Assembly: GCF_013349955.1 (NCBI RefSeq)
Contig: NZ_JABVXC010000013.1
Coordinates: 62,001-126,000 of the forward strand
From: Onishia taeanensis
Lineage (GTDB): Bacteria > Pseudomonadota > Gammaproteobacteria > Pseudomonadales > Halomonadaceae
DNA length: 64,000 nucleotides
Direction: 5' to 3'
In this document: positions 19,254 through 29,177 of the stretch, one piece after another
How the letters are laid out: each line of letters begins with the position of its first letter
Position numbering within the stretch: position 1 is the first letter of the stretch
Notes under the pieces: model-generated
What the model was told of the DNA's origin: nothing
Database searches by the model: none
The model's input: the letters and a program-made list of their open reading frames with translations, nothing else
Program-made: the position numbers and the translations under genes

Positions 19254-20561
19254 TTAGCGCTCGGCTCTTGGCCCCAGCACGTTAAGCGCCTTGAGCAGGT
19301 TAAGCGCCTCGCCGAGCTGGTAGTCGTCGCGCACCTTGGGCGAGGTCTCGGCGGCGGTGGCGCTATCGCCGCTGCCCTTGAGGTGCCCTGAGAGTTCGGA
19401 CTCGCGCAGCTGCTGGGCATAACCGTCAGCCACCTCCAGGCGTCCGCGCACCACCTGCACGTCTGGGGTAATGCCCAGCGCCTGGATCGAGCGGCCGTTG
19501 GGCGTGTAGTAGAGCGCGGTGGTCAGCTTCAGGCCGTCGTCGTTACCCAGCGGCATGATCTGCTGCACTGAGCCCTTACCGAAGCTTTCCGTGCCCATGA
19601 TCACCGCGCGACGCTGGTCCTGCAGAGCACCGGCGACGATTTCCGAGGCCGAGGCGCTGCCGCCGTTGATCAGCACCACCATCGGTACGTCGGGGGCGGT
19701 GGTCTCGGCGTGGGCGGAGAAGCTCATCTGACTGTCCTCCAGCCGCCCCTCGGTGTAGACGATCAGGCCCTGATCAACGAAGGCATCGACCACCTCGACC
19801 GCCGCCTGCAGTACGCCGCCGGGGTTATTGCGTAGATCCAGCACCAGGCCGTCCAGGTCGCCTTCCTGTTGCATGTCGGCAAGGGCGTCATTGACCTGCT
19901 CGCCGGTGCTGCTCTGGAACTGGCTGATGCGCAGGTAGCCGTATCCGGTCGCCAGCAACTCGTGCTTGACGCTCTCGGTACGAATCACCTGACGGGTTAG
20001 CGTCAGGTCGCGGGGCATGCTTTCACCCTGACGCAGAATGGTGATGCGAATATCGCTGCCCGGCTCGCCGCGCATCAGCTCAACCGCTTCCTGCAGCGAC
20101 AGGCCGTCGGTGGCGGTGTCATCGATACGCAGGATGGCGTCTTGAGACTGCAGGCCGGCGTTTGCGGCGGGGGTGTCGTCGATAGGCGAGATGACCATTA
20201 GCTGACCGTCGCGCATGCCGACCTCGATGCCGATGCCCCCGAACTCGCCTTCGGTGGTTTCCTTGAGGCTCTGGAATTCCTGTGGGTCGAGATAGGTCGA
20301 GTGTGGATCCAGCTCGCTGAGCATGCCGCGCATGGCGTTATGCAAGAGGGTGCTGTCATCGACCTCGTCGACGTAGGCGCGCTTGATGCGCTCGAAGACC
20401 TCGGCGAAGGTCTGGACGTCGGCGACCGGCAGGTCGTCACCCGAGCTCGGGGTCTGTGCCTGAGCGGAAACGGGCAGCGTCAGCAGGGCGGCGAATAGCC
20501 AGGCCGTGAGCCGGGACGAGAACAACCGGGTCGAAAATGAGAGAGGGGCCTTGACGCGCAT
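19254..20561 (-). CDS. ctpA: S41 carboxyl-terminal processing protease
   Basis: This periplasmic serine protease with a Ser-Lys dyad trims or degrades envelope proteins. The 435 residues start with a signal peptide (hydrophobic LTAWLFAALLTLPVSAQAQ), then a PDZ domain (about 100-180, GIGIEVGMRDGQLMVISP), the catalytic Ser in GGSASASEIVAGAL and the Lys in ESFGKGSVQQ. The frame extends upstream to 20696, but the ATG at 20561 begins directly before the basic signal-peptide N-region. In Pseudomonas, ctpA lies in the same order beside envC and gpmI, where CtpA degrades peptidoglycan hydrolases. That function is inferred here. Confidence 0.92.
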   Translation of the reverse strand: MRVKAPLSFSTRLFSSRLTAWLFAALLTLPVSAQAQTPSSGDDLPVADVQTFAEVFERIKRAYVDEVDDSTLLHNAMRGMLSELDPHSTYLDPQEFQSLKETTEGEFGGIGIEVGMRDGQLMVISPIDDTPAANAGLQSQDAILRIDDTATDGLSLQEAVELMRGEPGSDIRITILRQGESMPRDLTLTRQVIRTESVKHELLATGYGYLRISQFQSSTGEQVNDALADMQQEGDLDGLVLDLRNNPGGVLQAAVEVVDAFVDQGLIVYTEGRLEDSQMSFSAHAETTAPDVPMVVLINGGSASASEIVAGALQDQRRAVIMGTESFGKGSVQQIMPLGNDDGLKLTTALYYTPNGRSIQALGITPDVQVVRGRLEVADGYAQQLRESELSGHLKGSGDSATAAETSPKVRDDYQLGEALNLLKALNVLGPRAER

Positions 20562-20840
20562 TCGGTCTCCGTCGCGGAACTGGGGGCAAGTGCCCAGCAT
20601 AGCGTTACAGCGGGGCAGGAATCCATTGCCAGGCAATGTCTTCGCCCATACGGCGTTAAAAATCGTCTCGGGCGCGAGTCCGGTCAAGATGCTCATTTAC
20701 ACCCCGTGAACTGGAGCGCCAGCCCGGTCCGCACTTTCGCTGATTTTTGCCTTAGCCACGCGCCCCGGTCTTGCCTTCGCTCGTCGACTTTTCAGAAAAA
20801 GCCTCTGGGTGCCTCTTTTATGGCGCAGGCATCGAGGCGC

Positions 20841-22106
20841 CTAGCGCCGGGCGATCCAGGTCGAGGGGTCGATCGGCTCGCCGTTGCGGCGCACCGCAAA
20901 GTAGAGCGCTGGGCTGGTGCGGCCGCCGCTCACGCCCACGGCGGCGATGGTCTGCCCCCCGGTCACGGCGTCACCGGGAGAGACCGTGAAGTGTTGCAGG
21001 TGGGCGTGCAGGGTCATCACGCCGTCACCATGATCGATGATCAACAGGTTGCCGAAGCCGCGCATCCAGTCGGCGAACACCACCCGCCCGGCATGCACCG
21101 CCTTGACCGGGCTGCCCGCCGCGGCCTTGATCAGCAGGCCATCGCGATCCACCCCCTCGCCGGCACCGAAGCGCGACAGCACCTGACCCTGAGTCGGCCA
21201 GGGCAGATCGCCGCGGGTCGATTCGATCGCCGTGGTGGGAGGCGGACGCTTGAGCGCGGCGAGCCGGTCGCGGACTTGGCCCAAGACCTGCTCGGCATTT
21301 TCCCGCTCTTCCTCGAGACGCGCCTGTCGTGTGCGACCACGGCTGATATCGGCATCGAGCTCGTTGAGCAAGGCCTCGCGCTCGCTGCGCCGCGAGGCCA
21401 GCGTCTGGCTGCGTGCTTCGACTTCCTCGCGCACCTTGGCCAACTGACCGAGCTGGGTGGTCAAGGTCTGGCGGTTGTCGGCAAGCTTGGCATCCAGGGT
21501 CGCGAGTTCGTCCAGGCGGGCCTTGCGGGCGCGTGACAGGTGATTGAGATAGGTCTGCAGCCGATCCAGTCGCGCCGGGTCGTCCTGGTTGAGCAACAGC
21601 TTGAGCTCGGGGGTGACGCCGAGGCGGTAGAGGGCGTCGAGCTGCTTGGCGAGAGCCGCCTCTTGGGCGCGGCGCTCACCTTCAAGAATATCTCGGCGAT
21701 CCTCCAGGTCGGCGATGTCATCGTTCAGCGAGCGCCGCTCGGCCTGGAGCTCATCCAGCCGACGGTGGGTGGTGGCCAGCGCCGTCTCCACCTCGGCAAG
21801 CGATTCGGCGGCATCGTCGCGGGCCTCGCGACGGCCGGACAGTTCGCGCTCCAGGGCCTGAATGTCCTTGGCCAGGGCGTCCACACGGGCCTTGGCCGCC
21901 TCCTCGTCGGGGGCGGCCAGGGCAGGCGTGACTAGGGCGGTGACCGGGAAAGCGCTCAGGGCACAGACCACCAGCAGCGATGCCCCGGCCCCGGGCACCG
22001 CTGACAGGACATCGATCAGCCGGGTCGCGAGACGCCGCTTCGACGTGCAGTCTGGCAGACGACGTGTGCCGGCTGACGAAGCGGCCTTGGGGTGCAGCGA
22101 GGTCAC
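20841..22106 (-). CDS. envC: EnvC-like murein hydrolase activator (coiled coil plus degenerate LytM)
   Basis: The 421-residue exported protein is the EnvC type. It has a signal anchor near residue 40, a long coiled coil (about 60-275, rich in Ala/Glu/Leu/Arg) and a C-terminal LytM (M23) domain. EnvC activates the septal amidases AmiA/AmiB rather than cutting peptidoglycan itself. Consistent with this, the first LytM zinc motif HxxxD is missing (GVDRDGLLI at that place), while LHAHL remains. The GTG at 22106 shares GTGA with the gpmI stop, giving a 4-bp overlap and coupling. The gpmI-envC order matches E. coli. A longer reading frame into gpmI is not coding in this frame. Confidence 0.88.
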   Translation of the reverse strand: MTSLHPKAASSAGTRRLPDCTSKRRLATRLIDVLSAVPGAGASLLVVCALSAFPVTALVTPALAAPDEEAAKARVDALAKDIQALERELSGRREARDDAAESLAEVETALATTHRRLDELQAERRSLNDDIADLEDRRDILEGERRAQEAALAKQLDALYRLGVTPELKLLLNQDDPARLDRLQTYLNHLSRARKARLDELATLDAKLADNRQTLTTQLGQLAKVREEVEARSQTLASRRSEREALLNELDADISRGRTRQARLEEERENAEQVLGQVRDRLAALKRPPPTTAIESTRGDLPWPTQGQVLSRFGAGEGVDRDGLLIKAAAGSPVKAVHAGRVVFADWMRGFGNLLIIDHGDGVMTLHAHLQHFTVSPGDAVTGGQTIAAVGVSGGRTSPALYFAVRRNGEPIDPSTWIARR

Positions 22107-23674
22107 GACAGTTCGGTGAGTACCTGGCCGGTCATTTCCTCGGGGATGGCCTCGCCCATCATGGTCAGCAGGCTCGGTGCCAGGTCGCAAAGCCGGCCAT
22201 CCTCGCGCAGCTTGGCCTTCCGCTTGGTGACCCAGATCAGCGGCACTTCGCAGGTGGTGTGAGCGGTCTGCGGCGCACCGGTTTCCGGGTTGACCATCTG
22301 CTCGGCGTTGCCGTGGTCGGCGGTGATCAGGCACTCGCCGCCGACGCGCTCCAGGGCCTCGACCACGCGGCCGACGCAGGCATCCACGGCCTCGATGGCT
22401 TTGACCGCGGCATCGAACTTGCCGGTATGGCCGACCATGTCGCCGTTCGCATAGTTGCACACGATCAGGTCATAGTTGCCGCCGTCGATGGCCTCGACCA
22501 GCTTGTCGGTGACCTCGACTGCGCTCATCTCGGGTTTCTCGTCGTAGGTCTTGACGTCCTGCGGCGAGGGAATCAGCTCGCGGATCTCGCCGTTGTAGGG
22601 CTCTTCGCGACCGCCGGAGAAGAAGAAGGTCACGTGAGCATACTTCTCTGTCTCGGCGATGCGCAGCTGCTTCATGTCGCGCTTGGCGATCACCTCACCC
22701 AGGGTGTTGGTCAGCTCTGCGGGTGGGAAGGCAGCCGGTGCCGGGATGTCGGCGGCATACTGGGTCAACATCACCAGGCCGTCACCGGCAAGCGCGGGGC
22801 GTGCCTGACGGCTGAAGCCAGAGAAGTCATCTTCGGCGAAGGCTCGGGTCAGCTCCCGGGCGCGGTCGGCGCGAAAATTCATGAAGATCGCCGCGTCACC
22901 GTCGGCCATCGTCACCGGCTCACCCTGGGGGCGAATGCTGGTAGCGTCGACGAATTCGTCGGTTTCGCCGCGCTCATAGGCGGCGTCCAGGCCTTCAGCG
23001 GCACTGGCGGCGACATGCTCGCCCGCGCCTTCGGTGGCGACGCGATAGGCCTTCTCGACGCGGTCCCAGCGATTGTCGCGGTCCATGGCGTAGTAGCGGC
23101 CGACCAATGAGGCGATGAAGCCGTTGCCCTCGCCGACCAGTTCGGCGAGCCTGGCGTCGGCGCGCTCGATAGAGGCCTTGGCGCTTTGCGGTGCGGTGTC
23201 GCGGCCGTCGAGAAAGGCGTGCAGATAGATCTGCTTGGCGCCGCGGGCGGCGGCCAGTTCGGCCACGGCCAGGATGTGATCCTCGTGGCTGTGGACGCCG
23301 CCGGGCGACAGCAGCCCCAGCAGGTGCACGGCGCGACCCGCCTCGACGGCGGCATCGATCGGCGCGGTCAGGGTGGTGTTGTCCTTGAGGGTGTCGTCCT
23401 CAATGGCCTTGGTGATGCGGGTGAAGTCCTGATAGACGACGCGACCGGCCCCCAGGTTCATGTGGCCGACCTCGGAGTTGCCCATCTGGCCCTCGGGTAG
23501 GCCGACATACTTGCCATCGGTATGAATCAGGCTATGCGGATAGTCCTTGGTCAGGCGGTCCATCACTGGCGTGTTGGCGGCGGCGATGGCGTTGGATTCC
23601 AGCGAATCGCTGTGGCCATAGCCATCGAGAATGATCAGGGCCACCGGGCGCGGGCGGGAGTTGGCATCGGACAT
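22103..23674 (-). CDS. gpmI: 2,3-bisphosphoglycerate-independent phosphoglycerate mutase
   Basis: This dimanganese enzyme of the alkaline-phosphatase superfamily interconverts 3- and 2-phosphoglycerate in glycolysis and gluconeogenesis. The 523 residues begin [20 protein letters not shown] (metal Asp) and have the catalytic Ser in [52 protein letters not shown], and the metal-binding [14 protein letters not shown] and [11 protein letters not shown]. The start at 23674 fits the family N-terminus. envC follows with a 4-bp overlap. Confidence 0.96.
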   Translation of the reverse strand: MSDANSRPRPVALIILDGYGHSDSLESNAIAAANTPVMDRLTKDYPHSLIHTDGKYVGLPEGQMGNSEVGHMNLGAGRVVYQDFTRITKAIEDDTLKDNTTLTAPIDAAVEAGRAVHLLGLLSPGGVHSHEDHILAVAELAAARGAKQIYLHAFLDGRDTAPQSAKASIERADARLAELVGEGNGFIASLVGRYYAMDRDNRWDRVEKAYRVATEGAGEHVAASAAEGLDAAYERGETDEFVDATSIRPQGEPVTMADGDAAIFMNFRADRARELTRAFAEDDFSGFSRQARPALAGDGLVMLTQYAADIPAPAAFPPAELTNTLGEVIAKRDMKQLRIAETEKYAHVTFFFSGGREEPYNGEIRELIPSPQDVKTYDEKPEMSAVEVTDKLVEAIDGGNYDLIVCNYANGDMVGHTGKFDAAVKAIEAVDACVGRVVEALERVGGECLITADHGNAEQMVNPETGAPQTAHTTCEVPLIWVTKRKAKLREDGRLCDLAPSLLTMMGEAIPEEMTGQVLTELS

Positions 23675-23915
23675 GAAAAGGCCTCGTTGGTAAACGTCGG
23701 AGATTCCCCGGTCGGCGGTGCCGGCACGGGGTCGCGACTCACGGCTCCTTGGGGCATCATATCCTAGGGCGGTGCATAACGTCAGCCGCCCTTGTGCCAG
23801 ACGCGTCAGGATGCCTTGTGTATACTGGGCGCCGCCCCGGCGGCGGGGCATCCTGTGTTTCTCAACACCCGCGATTATCAACACCAGTGATTTCCAACGA
23901 GAGTGTCCCGGACCC

Positions 23916-24338
23916 ATGATCGATCAGTTGTTCGAATTCGTGCAGAACCACGCGCTGCTGGCTGGCGCCTTCGTGATCGTGCTGGCGGCCTGGATCGCCT
24001 ACGAAACCATGCAGAGTGGTCGTAGCGGCGTCGACGCCAGCGAAGCCACCCAGCTGATCAATCGTGAAGATGCAGTGGTTCTCGATATCCGCGATGCCAA
24101 GGACTTCAAGGCAGGTCACCTGGCCGGCGCCCGTAATATTCCCCAGAGCAAACTCGACAATCGCCTTCATGAACTCGACAAGGTCAAGGACAAGCCGGTG
24201 ATTGTGGTCTGCAAGCAGGGCCAGGCCTCCGGTACGGTGCTTGCCAAGCTTCAGAAGGCTGGCTTCACCCGGGCGCTCAAGCTCAAGGGCGGCATGGCCC
24301 AGTGGCAGGCGGACGGCCTGCCGATGGTGCGCAAGTAA
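23916..24338 (+). CDS. membrane-anchored rhodanese-domain protein (YibN-like)
   Basis: The 140-residue protein has one N-terminal transmembrane helix ([19 protein letters not shown], about residues 10-28) and a cytoplasmic rhodanese domain with [20 protein letters not shown] and the active-site cysteine loop [10 protein letters not shown]. It belongs to the YibN group, which sits upstream of secB in many gammaproteobacteria, usually with grxC between them. Here grxC is absent and secB follows after 60 bp. The biological sulfur acceptor of YibN proteins is not settled. ATG 23916 is the start because the upstream frame is the gpmI promoter region. Confidence 0.88.
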   Translation: MIDQLFEFVQNHALLAGAFVIVLAAWIAYETMQSGRSGVDASEATQLINREDAVVLDIRDAKDFKAGHLAGARNIPQSKLDNRLHELDKVKDKPVIVVCKQGQASGTVLAKLQKAGFTRALKLKGGMAQWQADGLPMVRK

Positions 24339-24398
24339 ACCGCTGCGCACCGCCTTTATATCCCCATACCATCACGCACGCATCAAGGAACCAAAGCC

Positions 24399-24908
24399 AT
24401 GGCGGAAGACAACAACCAAACCACCGGTGGTGCCGAAGGTGCCGCCTCCGGCGAGCAGCAGAACCAGCCGCAGTTTTCTCTGCAGCGTATCTACGTCAAG
24501 GACATCTCCTTCGAGTCGCCGAACTCGCCGGCGGTGTTCCAGCAGCCGTTCAAGCCCAAGGTCGGTCTCGATCTGAACACCACCAGCAGCCAGGTCGGCG
24601 AAGGCCTCTATGAGGTCGTGATCAAGGTCACCGCCCAGGTTTCCCACAGCGAGACCGGCAACACCTCCTTCCTGGCGGAAATCGAGCAGGCCGGCCTGTT
24701 CCGCATCGCCAACATCGAAGGCGCGCAGCTCGAACACACCCTGGGCGCTTTCTGCCCCAACCTGCTGTTCCCCTATGCCCGCGAGTGCATCGACAACCTG
24801 GTCAATCGCGGTGGTTTCCCGCCGCTGATGCTGGCGCCGGTCAATTTCGAGGCGATGTACGCCCAGAAGAAGCAGCGAGAGGCTCAGGCCAGCGAGACGA
24901 CCCAGTAA
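24399..24908 (+). CDS. secB: protein-export chaperone SecB
   Basis: This cytoplasmic homotetrameric chaperone keeps preproteins unfolded and delivers them to SecA. The 169 residues contain PQFSLQRIYVKDISFESPNS, the LYEVVIKVTAQV strand and the C-terminal core ALGAFCPNLLFPYAR-type segment (TLGAFCPNLLFPYARECIDN) with GGFPPLMLAPVNF. The N-terminus is extended by an acidic, Gln-rich leader (about residues 1-24), and the C-terminal SecA-contact tail is short. A ribosome site AAGGA precedes the ATG. Confidence 0.96.
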   Translation: MAEDNNQTTGGAEGAASGEQQNQPQFSLQRIYVKDISFESPNSPAVFQQPFKPKVGLDLNTTSSQVGEGLYEVVIKVTAQVSHSETGNTSFLAEIEQAGLFRIANIEGAQLEHTLGAFCPNLLFPYARECIDNLVNRGGFPPLMLAPVNFEAMYAQKKQREAQASETTQ

Positions 24909-24935
24909 GATGTATCCGATCGCTGGAGGGCGGCC

Positions 24936-25670
24936 ATGAACGGCCCGCGTATCCATGTCGCCGCCGGCCTCAGCGTTGGCGGCGAACTCGTACTGCCCGA
25001 GGGCCCTGCGCGTCATGTGGCGCTGGTGCTGCGTCTCAAGGAAGGCGCGACGCTGACGCTGTTTGACGGCGAGGGTCTCGAGGCCGCTGCCGTGCTGATT
25101 GAGGTCACCCGTAAGCGGGTGGTGGCGCGCCTTGAGTCGGTGACCCCGGGGCACGGTGAATCGCCGCTCGCGGTGCACCTGGGCCAGGCGATCTCCAAGG
25201 GCGATCGCATGGACTACGCTATCCAGAAGGCAGTGGAGCTTGGCGTGGCGGCGATCACGCCGCTCTACACCGAGCATGGCGACGTGCGCCTCAAGGGCGA
25301 TCGCGCGGCCAAAAAACTCGCCCACTGGCAGGCGGTGGCTGCCAGCGCCTGCGAGCAGTGTGGCCGCGCCACCCTGCCGCCGGTGCATGCGCCGATGGCC
25401 CTGGCCGACTGGCTCGCTGAGCGCGGCGAGCCGCTGCGCCTGGTGCTGCACCCGGCGACGGAAGGCATCTTCGAGGCGGCTAGCCAGTCGTCAGCGCCCG
25501 AGGCGGCAGCGCTGCTGATCGGCCCCGAGGGCGGGCTCTCGCCTCGCGAGGTCGAGCGTGCCCTGGCTGATAGCTTCACCCCGCTGACGCTGGGTCCGCG
25601 CATCCTACGCACCGAGACCGCCCCGGTGGTGGCGCTGACGCTGCTGCAGCACCACTTCGGCGATCTCTAG
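24936..25670 (+). CDS. rsmE: 16S rRNA (uracil-1498-N3)-methyltransferase
   Basis: This SPOUT-family methyltransferase modifies U1498 of 16S rRNA. The 244 residues show the N-terminal PUA-like domain (HVALVLRLKEGATLTLFDGEG) and the C-terminal trefoil-knot domain with GQAISKGDRMDYAIQKAVELG, LLIGPEGGLSPREV (AdoMet binding) and LGPRILRTETAPVVAL. It lies 27 bp after secB in the same direction. Confidence 0.95.
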   Translation: MNGPRIHVAAGLSVGGELVLPEGPARHVALVLRLKEGATLTLFDGEGLEAAAVLIEVTRKRVVARLESVTPGHGESPLAVHLGQAISKGDRMDYAIQKAVELGVAAITPLYTEHGDVRLKGDRAAKKLAHWQAVAASACEQCGRATLPPVHAPMALADWLAERGEPLRLVLHPATEGIFEAASQSSAPEAAALLIGPEGGLSPREVERALADSFTPLTLGPRILRTETAPVVALTLLQHHFGDL

Positions 25671-25770
25671 TCCCCAGCGTGATCCGGCGCACTACCCTGC
25701 TGGTGCTGCTGTTGCGTCCCGTCAGTATCGTTCTACCTTGCCCCTCATCATTAATTTCCAGGATATGCCC

Positions 25771-26535
25771 ATGACCCGGTCTTCCAAGGATCGCCCCGAC
25801 ACCCGTGGCGCTTCTGCCTCGAGCCCTGCCCCTGCCGCCGACACGCCGCTGGCCGAGGTCGGCCAGGTGGCCTATCTGGAGGTGGTGGCGGTGAATAACA
25901 CCGGTGCCTTCCTCGGCTGGGGGCGCCCCAAGGACCTGCTGCTGCCCTTCAACGAGCAGCCCTACCGGCCCGCGGTGGGCAAGCGCGTGCTGGTGATCAT
26001 CTTCGAGGACGACCAGGGTCGCCCTACCGCCTCGATGCGCCTGGATGACTTTCTTCACGACAGCATCGACGATGCCCTGCGCGATGGCGGCTTGAGCGAA
26101 GACGCGGCGAAGGCGATGCTGCCAGGTCGGGCAGTGACGCTGGTGATCGGCGATCGCACCGACCTGGGCCTCAAGGCGGTGGTCGAGGACCGCATCTGGG
26201 GGCTTCTGTATCACGACGAATTACCACGCCAGGTGCGGCGCGGTGAGCGGGTGACCGGCTATGTGAAGCAGCGGCGCGATGACGGCCGCCTCGACCTGTC
26301 GCTGATGCCGGCGGGCGGCGCCAAGCGCGATCTGGCCACCGACAAGGTGCTGGCGGCCCTCGACGAGGCCGGCGGCTTTCTTCCGCTGACTGACAAGAGC
26401 CCGGCGCCGGCGATCAAGGCACGGCTTGGCGTCAGCAAGAATGCCTTCAAGCAGGCCATCGGCGGCCTCTACAAGGCTCGCCAGATCGTCCTCGAGGCCA
26501 ATGGCATTCGCCGGCGCGAAGACGACCAGGACTGA
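25771..26535 (+). CDS. cvfB: CvfB/YitL family S1-like RNA-binding protein
   Basis: The 254-residue protein has tandem S1-like OB domains: VGQVAYLEVVAVNNTGAFLG followed by WGRPKDLLLPFNEQ near residue 30, a middle S1 region with LKAVVEDRIWGLLYHDELP, then GERVTGYVKQRRDDGRLDLS, and a C-terminal winged helix (APAIKARLGVSKNAFKQAIGGLYK). CvfB proteins bind RNA and affect virulence factor expression in Staphylococcus; the role in proteobacteria is unknown. ATG 25771 is preferred over 25765 because CAGGA ends 7 nt before it. Confidence 0.85.
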   Translation: MTRSSKDRPDTRGASASSPAPAADTPLAEVGQVAYLEVVAVNNTGAFLGWGRPKDLLLPFNEQPYRPAVGKRVLVIIFEDDQGRPTASMRLDDFLHDSIDDALRDGGLSEDAAKAMLPGRAVTLVIGDRTDLGLKAVVEDRIWGLLYHDELPRQVRRGERVTGYVKQRRDDGRLDLSLMPAGGAKRDLATDKVLAALDEAGGFLPLTDKSPAPAIKARLGVSKNAFKQAIGGLYKARQIVLEANGIRRREDDQD

Positions 26536-26645
26536 TACGCCAAGGTCGCCTGCCTGGGGCATCGACCTTGGTGCCGGCCACGTTGCTGCGGCATACTGCG
26601 GCCATCATGCCCCTAGCGGCATTCCCCTAGCCGAGAGCCATCTTG

Positions 26646-27665
26646 ATGAGCCAGCCGATTAACGAGCCCATGAACGAGTCGAAGAACGCCGCACGGGGCG
26701 GTCGCGCCCTGAAGATCGGGGTGGTGATGGATCCTATCGCCGACATCACCTACAAGAAGGACACCACTCTGGCCATGTTGTGGGCGGCCACCGCACGCGG
26801 TGCCTCGCTTCACTACATGGAGCAGGAGGATCTCTACCTGCGCGATGGCCGCGCCCACGCCCGGCTTCGCGATCTCGAGGTCTTCCACGATCCCGAGGAC
26901 TGGTATCGCCTCGGTGAGCCAGTGGCCACGCCGCTCGCCGAGCTCGACGTTATCCTGATGCGCAAGGACCCGCCGGTAGACGGTAACTTCCTGAATGCGG
27001 TGCATTTACTGGGCTTCGCCGAACGCGAGGGCGTGCTGGTGGTCAACCCGACCCGTGCGCTGCTCGAGTGCAACGAGAAGCTCTTTGCCCAGCAGTTCCC
27101 TCAGTGCTGCACGCCGACCCTGGTATCCAGCAGCGAGCCGGTGCTGCGCGCCTTCCAGGCCGAGCATGGTGATGTCATCTTCAAGCCGCTGGACGGCATG
27201 GGTGGCAGCGGCATCTTTCACGTGCTGCCGGACGGGCGCAATATCGGCGCCATCATCGAGACGCTTTCCGATCGTGGCCACCGCCAGATCATGGCCCAGC
27301 GCTACCTCCCCGAGATCAAGGACGGCGACACCCGCATCCTGCTGGTCGACGGCGAGCCGATTCCCTATGGTCTTGCCCGGGTGCCGATGGCCGGCGAAAC
27401 CCGTGGCAATCTGGCCGCCGGCGGGCGTGGCATCAGCCGTGAGCTGACCGCTCGCGATCACTGGCTGATCGAACAGGTGCAGCCGATGATTCGCGAGAAG
27501 GGCCTGTTGTTCGTCGGCCTCGACGTGATCGGCGATTACATCACCGAGATCAATGTGACCAGCCCCACCTGTGTGCGCGAGATCGACGACCAACGCGGCA
27601 CCGACATCGCCGGTACCCTGATGGACGCCATCGAGCGCCGCCTCGACGCCCAGCGGGCCGGCTAG
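26646..27665 (+). CDS. gshB: glutathione synthetase
   Basis: This ATP-grasp enzyme joins gamma-glutamylcysteine and glycine. The 339 residues have KIGVVMDPIADITYKKDTTLAML at the N-terminus (described here in two parts: KIGVVMDPIADI and TYKKDTTLAML), VILMRKDPPVD, the ATP-binding DVIFKPLDGMGGSGIFHV, and the C-terminal LFVGLDVIGDYITEINVTSP. An N-terminal extension of about 20 residues precedes the first strand. TTG 26643 adjoins ATG 26646, and the ATG is taken. The TonB-like gene follows 10 bp later, as in Pseudomonas. Confidence 0.96.
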   Translation: MSQPINEPMNESKNAARGGRALKIGVVMDPIADITYKKDTTLAMLWAATARGASLHYMEQEDLYLRDGRAHARLRDLEVFHDPEDWYRLGEPVATPLAELDVILMRKDPPVDGNFLNAVHLLGFAEREGVLVVNPTRALLECNEKLFAQQFPQCCTPTLVSSSEPVLRAFQAEHGDVIFKPLDGMGGSGIFHVLPDGRNIGAIIETLSDRGHRQIMAQRYLPEIKDGDTRILLVDGEPIPYGLARVPMAGETRGNLAAGGRGISRELTARDHWLIEQVQPMIREKGLLFVGLDVIGDYITEINVTSPTCVREIDDQRGTDIAGTLMDAIERRLDAQRAG

Positions 27666-27675
27666 CGCCTGCGCC

Positions 27676-28605
27676 ATGGCTTGGTTCGGCGATGTCGTCA
27701 GCATGCCCTTCGGCGTGGCGCCTGATGCTAGCCAGGTTCCGGTTACCCGGGGCTATCGGCATGTCATCGCCTGGGGAGTGGCGATCGTCCTGCACCTGAT
27801 ACTGCTCGCCCTGGTGGCGGGCGTGTCATTGCCCAAGGCGCCCGCGCCAGAATCGTCGCAAAGCCTCGATGTGGTGCTGGTCAGCCGCCCGGCAGCGACG
27901 CCGGAGCGAGCCACCGCCATCGCCGAGGCCTCGCAGCAGGCGGCAAGCGCCGATACCCTGTCCGAACCTACCCCGGCGACGCCTTCCAAGATGGCGCCCG
28001 ACACGACGCCTGAGCCATCATCTGAGCCGACTTCAGAGGGGCGTACGTCCGAGCAGGCCACCGAGTCTCTCCCAGACCCATCCCCCGAGCCACCGGTCAC
28101 CGCAGAACCGGTGACTGAGACGTTGAATGAGCCCGTCAGCGAGCCGGCCAGTGAGTCAGTCAGTGAGCATAAGGCGCCGTCCCAGTCCGGCCGCGAGCTG
28201 GCCGCCAATGCCACCGCCGCGCTTCGCGAGCGGGATTTCGCCATGAGTGAGCAGCCCGCCGAGCTCGCCGACCGAGAGCAGCAGGCCGCGAGGGAGGCCG
28301 CCGAGGCCCGCTACGTGGATGCCTGGACGCGGCGGGTGCAAGATTACGGCAACCGCTTCTACCCCGCGCCGCCGGACCTGGACGGTCAGTTGAAGGTGCG
28401 CGTGGTGATCGACCACCGGGGACAGCTCCTGCAGGCAGAGGTGGTACAATCGTCGGGACATCCCGAACTCGACCAGGCGGCGCTGGATACCATCCGTGGT
28501 GCAGCACCTTACCGGCCCTTCGATCGTGGTATGGCCGGGCTCGACCGCCTGTCCATCAGCCGCATCTGGCGATTCGGCACCGGCAATGATTTCGGCGTGC
28601 GCTGA
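27676..28605 (+). CDS. TonB-family energy transducer
   Basis: The 309-residue protein has one N-terminal transmembrane helix (HVIAWGVAIVLHLILLALVAG, about residues 29-49, with the His typical of TonB), a long periplasmic linker rich in Pro, Ser, Thr and Glu (about 60-170), and a C-terminal TonB domain (LKVRVVIDHRGQLLQAEVV, then SSGHPELDQAALDTIRGAAPY). It probably couples the proton motive force to an outer-membrane process. Its position between gshB and yqgE is conserved in pseudomonads, where the homologue is linked to motility rather than iron uptake. No exbB/exbD is nearby. Confidence 0.88.
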   Translation: MAWFGDVVSMPFGVAPDASQVPVTRGYRHVIAWGVAIVLHLILLALVAGVSLPKAPAPESSQSLDVVLVSRPAATPERATAIAEASQQAASADTLSEPTPATPSKMAPDTTPEPSSEPTSEGRTSEQATESLPDPSPEPPVTAEPVTETLNEPVSEPASESVSEHKAPSQSGRELAANATAALRERDFAMSEQPAELADREQQAAREAAEARYVDAWTRRVQDYGNRFYPAPPDLDGQLKVRVVIDHRGQLLQAEVVQSSGHPELDQAALDTIRGAAPYRPFDRGMAGLDRLSISRIWRFGTGNDFGVR

Positions 28606-28619
28606 CGCCCGGGAGGCCC

Positions 28620-29177
28620 ATGCAAAGCTTGAAGCACCACTTTCTGCTGGCGATGCCCCACCTCGAAGATCCCAACTTCGCGGGCAGCCTGAGCTACCTG
28701 TGTGATCACGACGACAACGGCACCATGGGGGTGATCGTCAATCACCCCCTGGATATGAGCCTCGACGCCCTGTTCGAGCAGCTGGATCTGGATGCCAGCG
28801 AGAGCCTGCATCGCAACGCCCCTGTCTACTATGGCGGGCCGGTCCATCAGGATCGCGGTTTCATTCTGCACCGCGGCTCCGCCAAGCCCTGGGATTCCAG
28901 CATTCAGGTCGATAACGACATCGCCCTGACCACTTCGATGGACATGCTCAAGGCGCTGGCGGAAGGCCAAGGCCCCGACGACTTCCTGATTTGCCTGGGC
29001 TGTAGCGGCTGGGAGGCCGGCCAGCTCGAAGACGAACTGAAGGACAACGCCTGGCTGACCGTCGAGGGCGATAGTCGCATTCTCTTCGACACCCCGCCGG
29101 AGCAGCGCCTGCACGCCGCCGCCGGCATCCTCGGCATCGATTTGAACCTGATGAGCCGCGAGGCGGGGCACTCCTGA
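28620..29177 (+). CDS. yqgE: YqgE/AlgH family protein (UPF0301)
   Basis: The 185-residue cytoplasmic protein matches UPF0301: LKHHFLLAMPHLEDPNFAGS at the start, GTMGVIVNHPLDMSLDALF, VYYGGPVHQDRGFILH and FLICLGCSGWEAGQLEDEL. In Pseudomonas the homologue AlgH was linked to alginate regulation, but no biochemical activity is established. Its TGA overlaps the ruvX ATG as TGATG, the usual yqgE-ruvX coupling. Confidence 0.94.
   Translation: MQSLKHHFLLAMPHLEDPNFAGSLSYLCDHDDNGTMGVIVNHPLDMSLDALFEQLDLDASESLHRNAPVYYGGPVHQDRGFILHRGSAKPWDSSIQVDNDIALTTSMDMLKALAEGQGPDDFLICLGCSGWEAGQLEDELKDNAWLTVEGDSRILFDTPPEQRLHAAAGILGIDLNLMSREAGHS

Noticed and set aside
24372..25451. 359-codon - strand open frame opposite secB/rsmE
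   Set aside because: It is antisense to two well-identified genes and has no ribosome site or motif.
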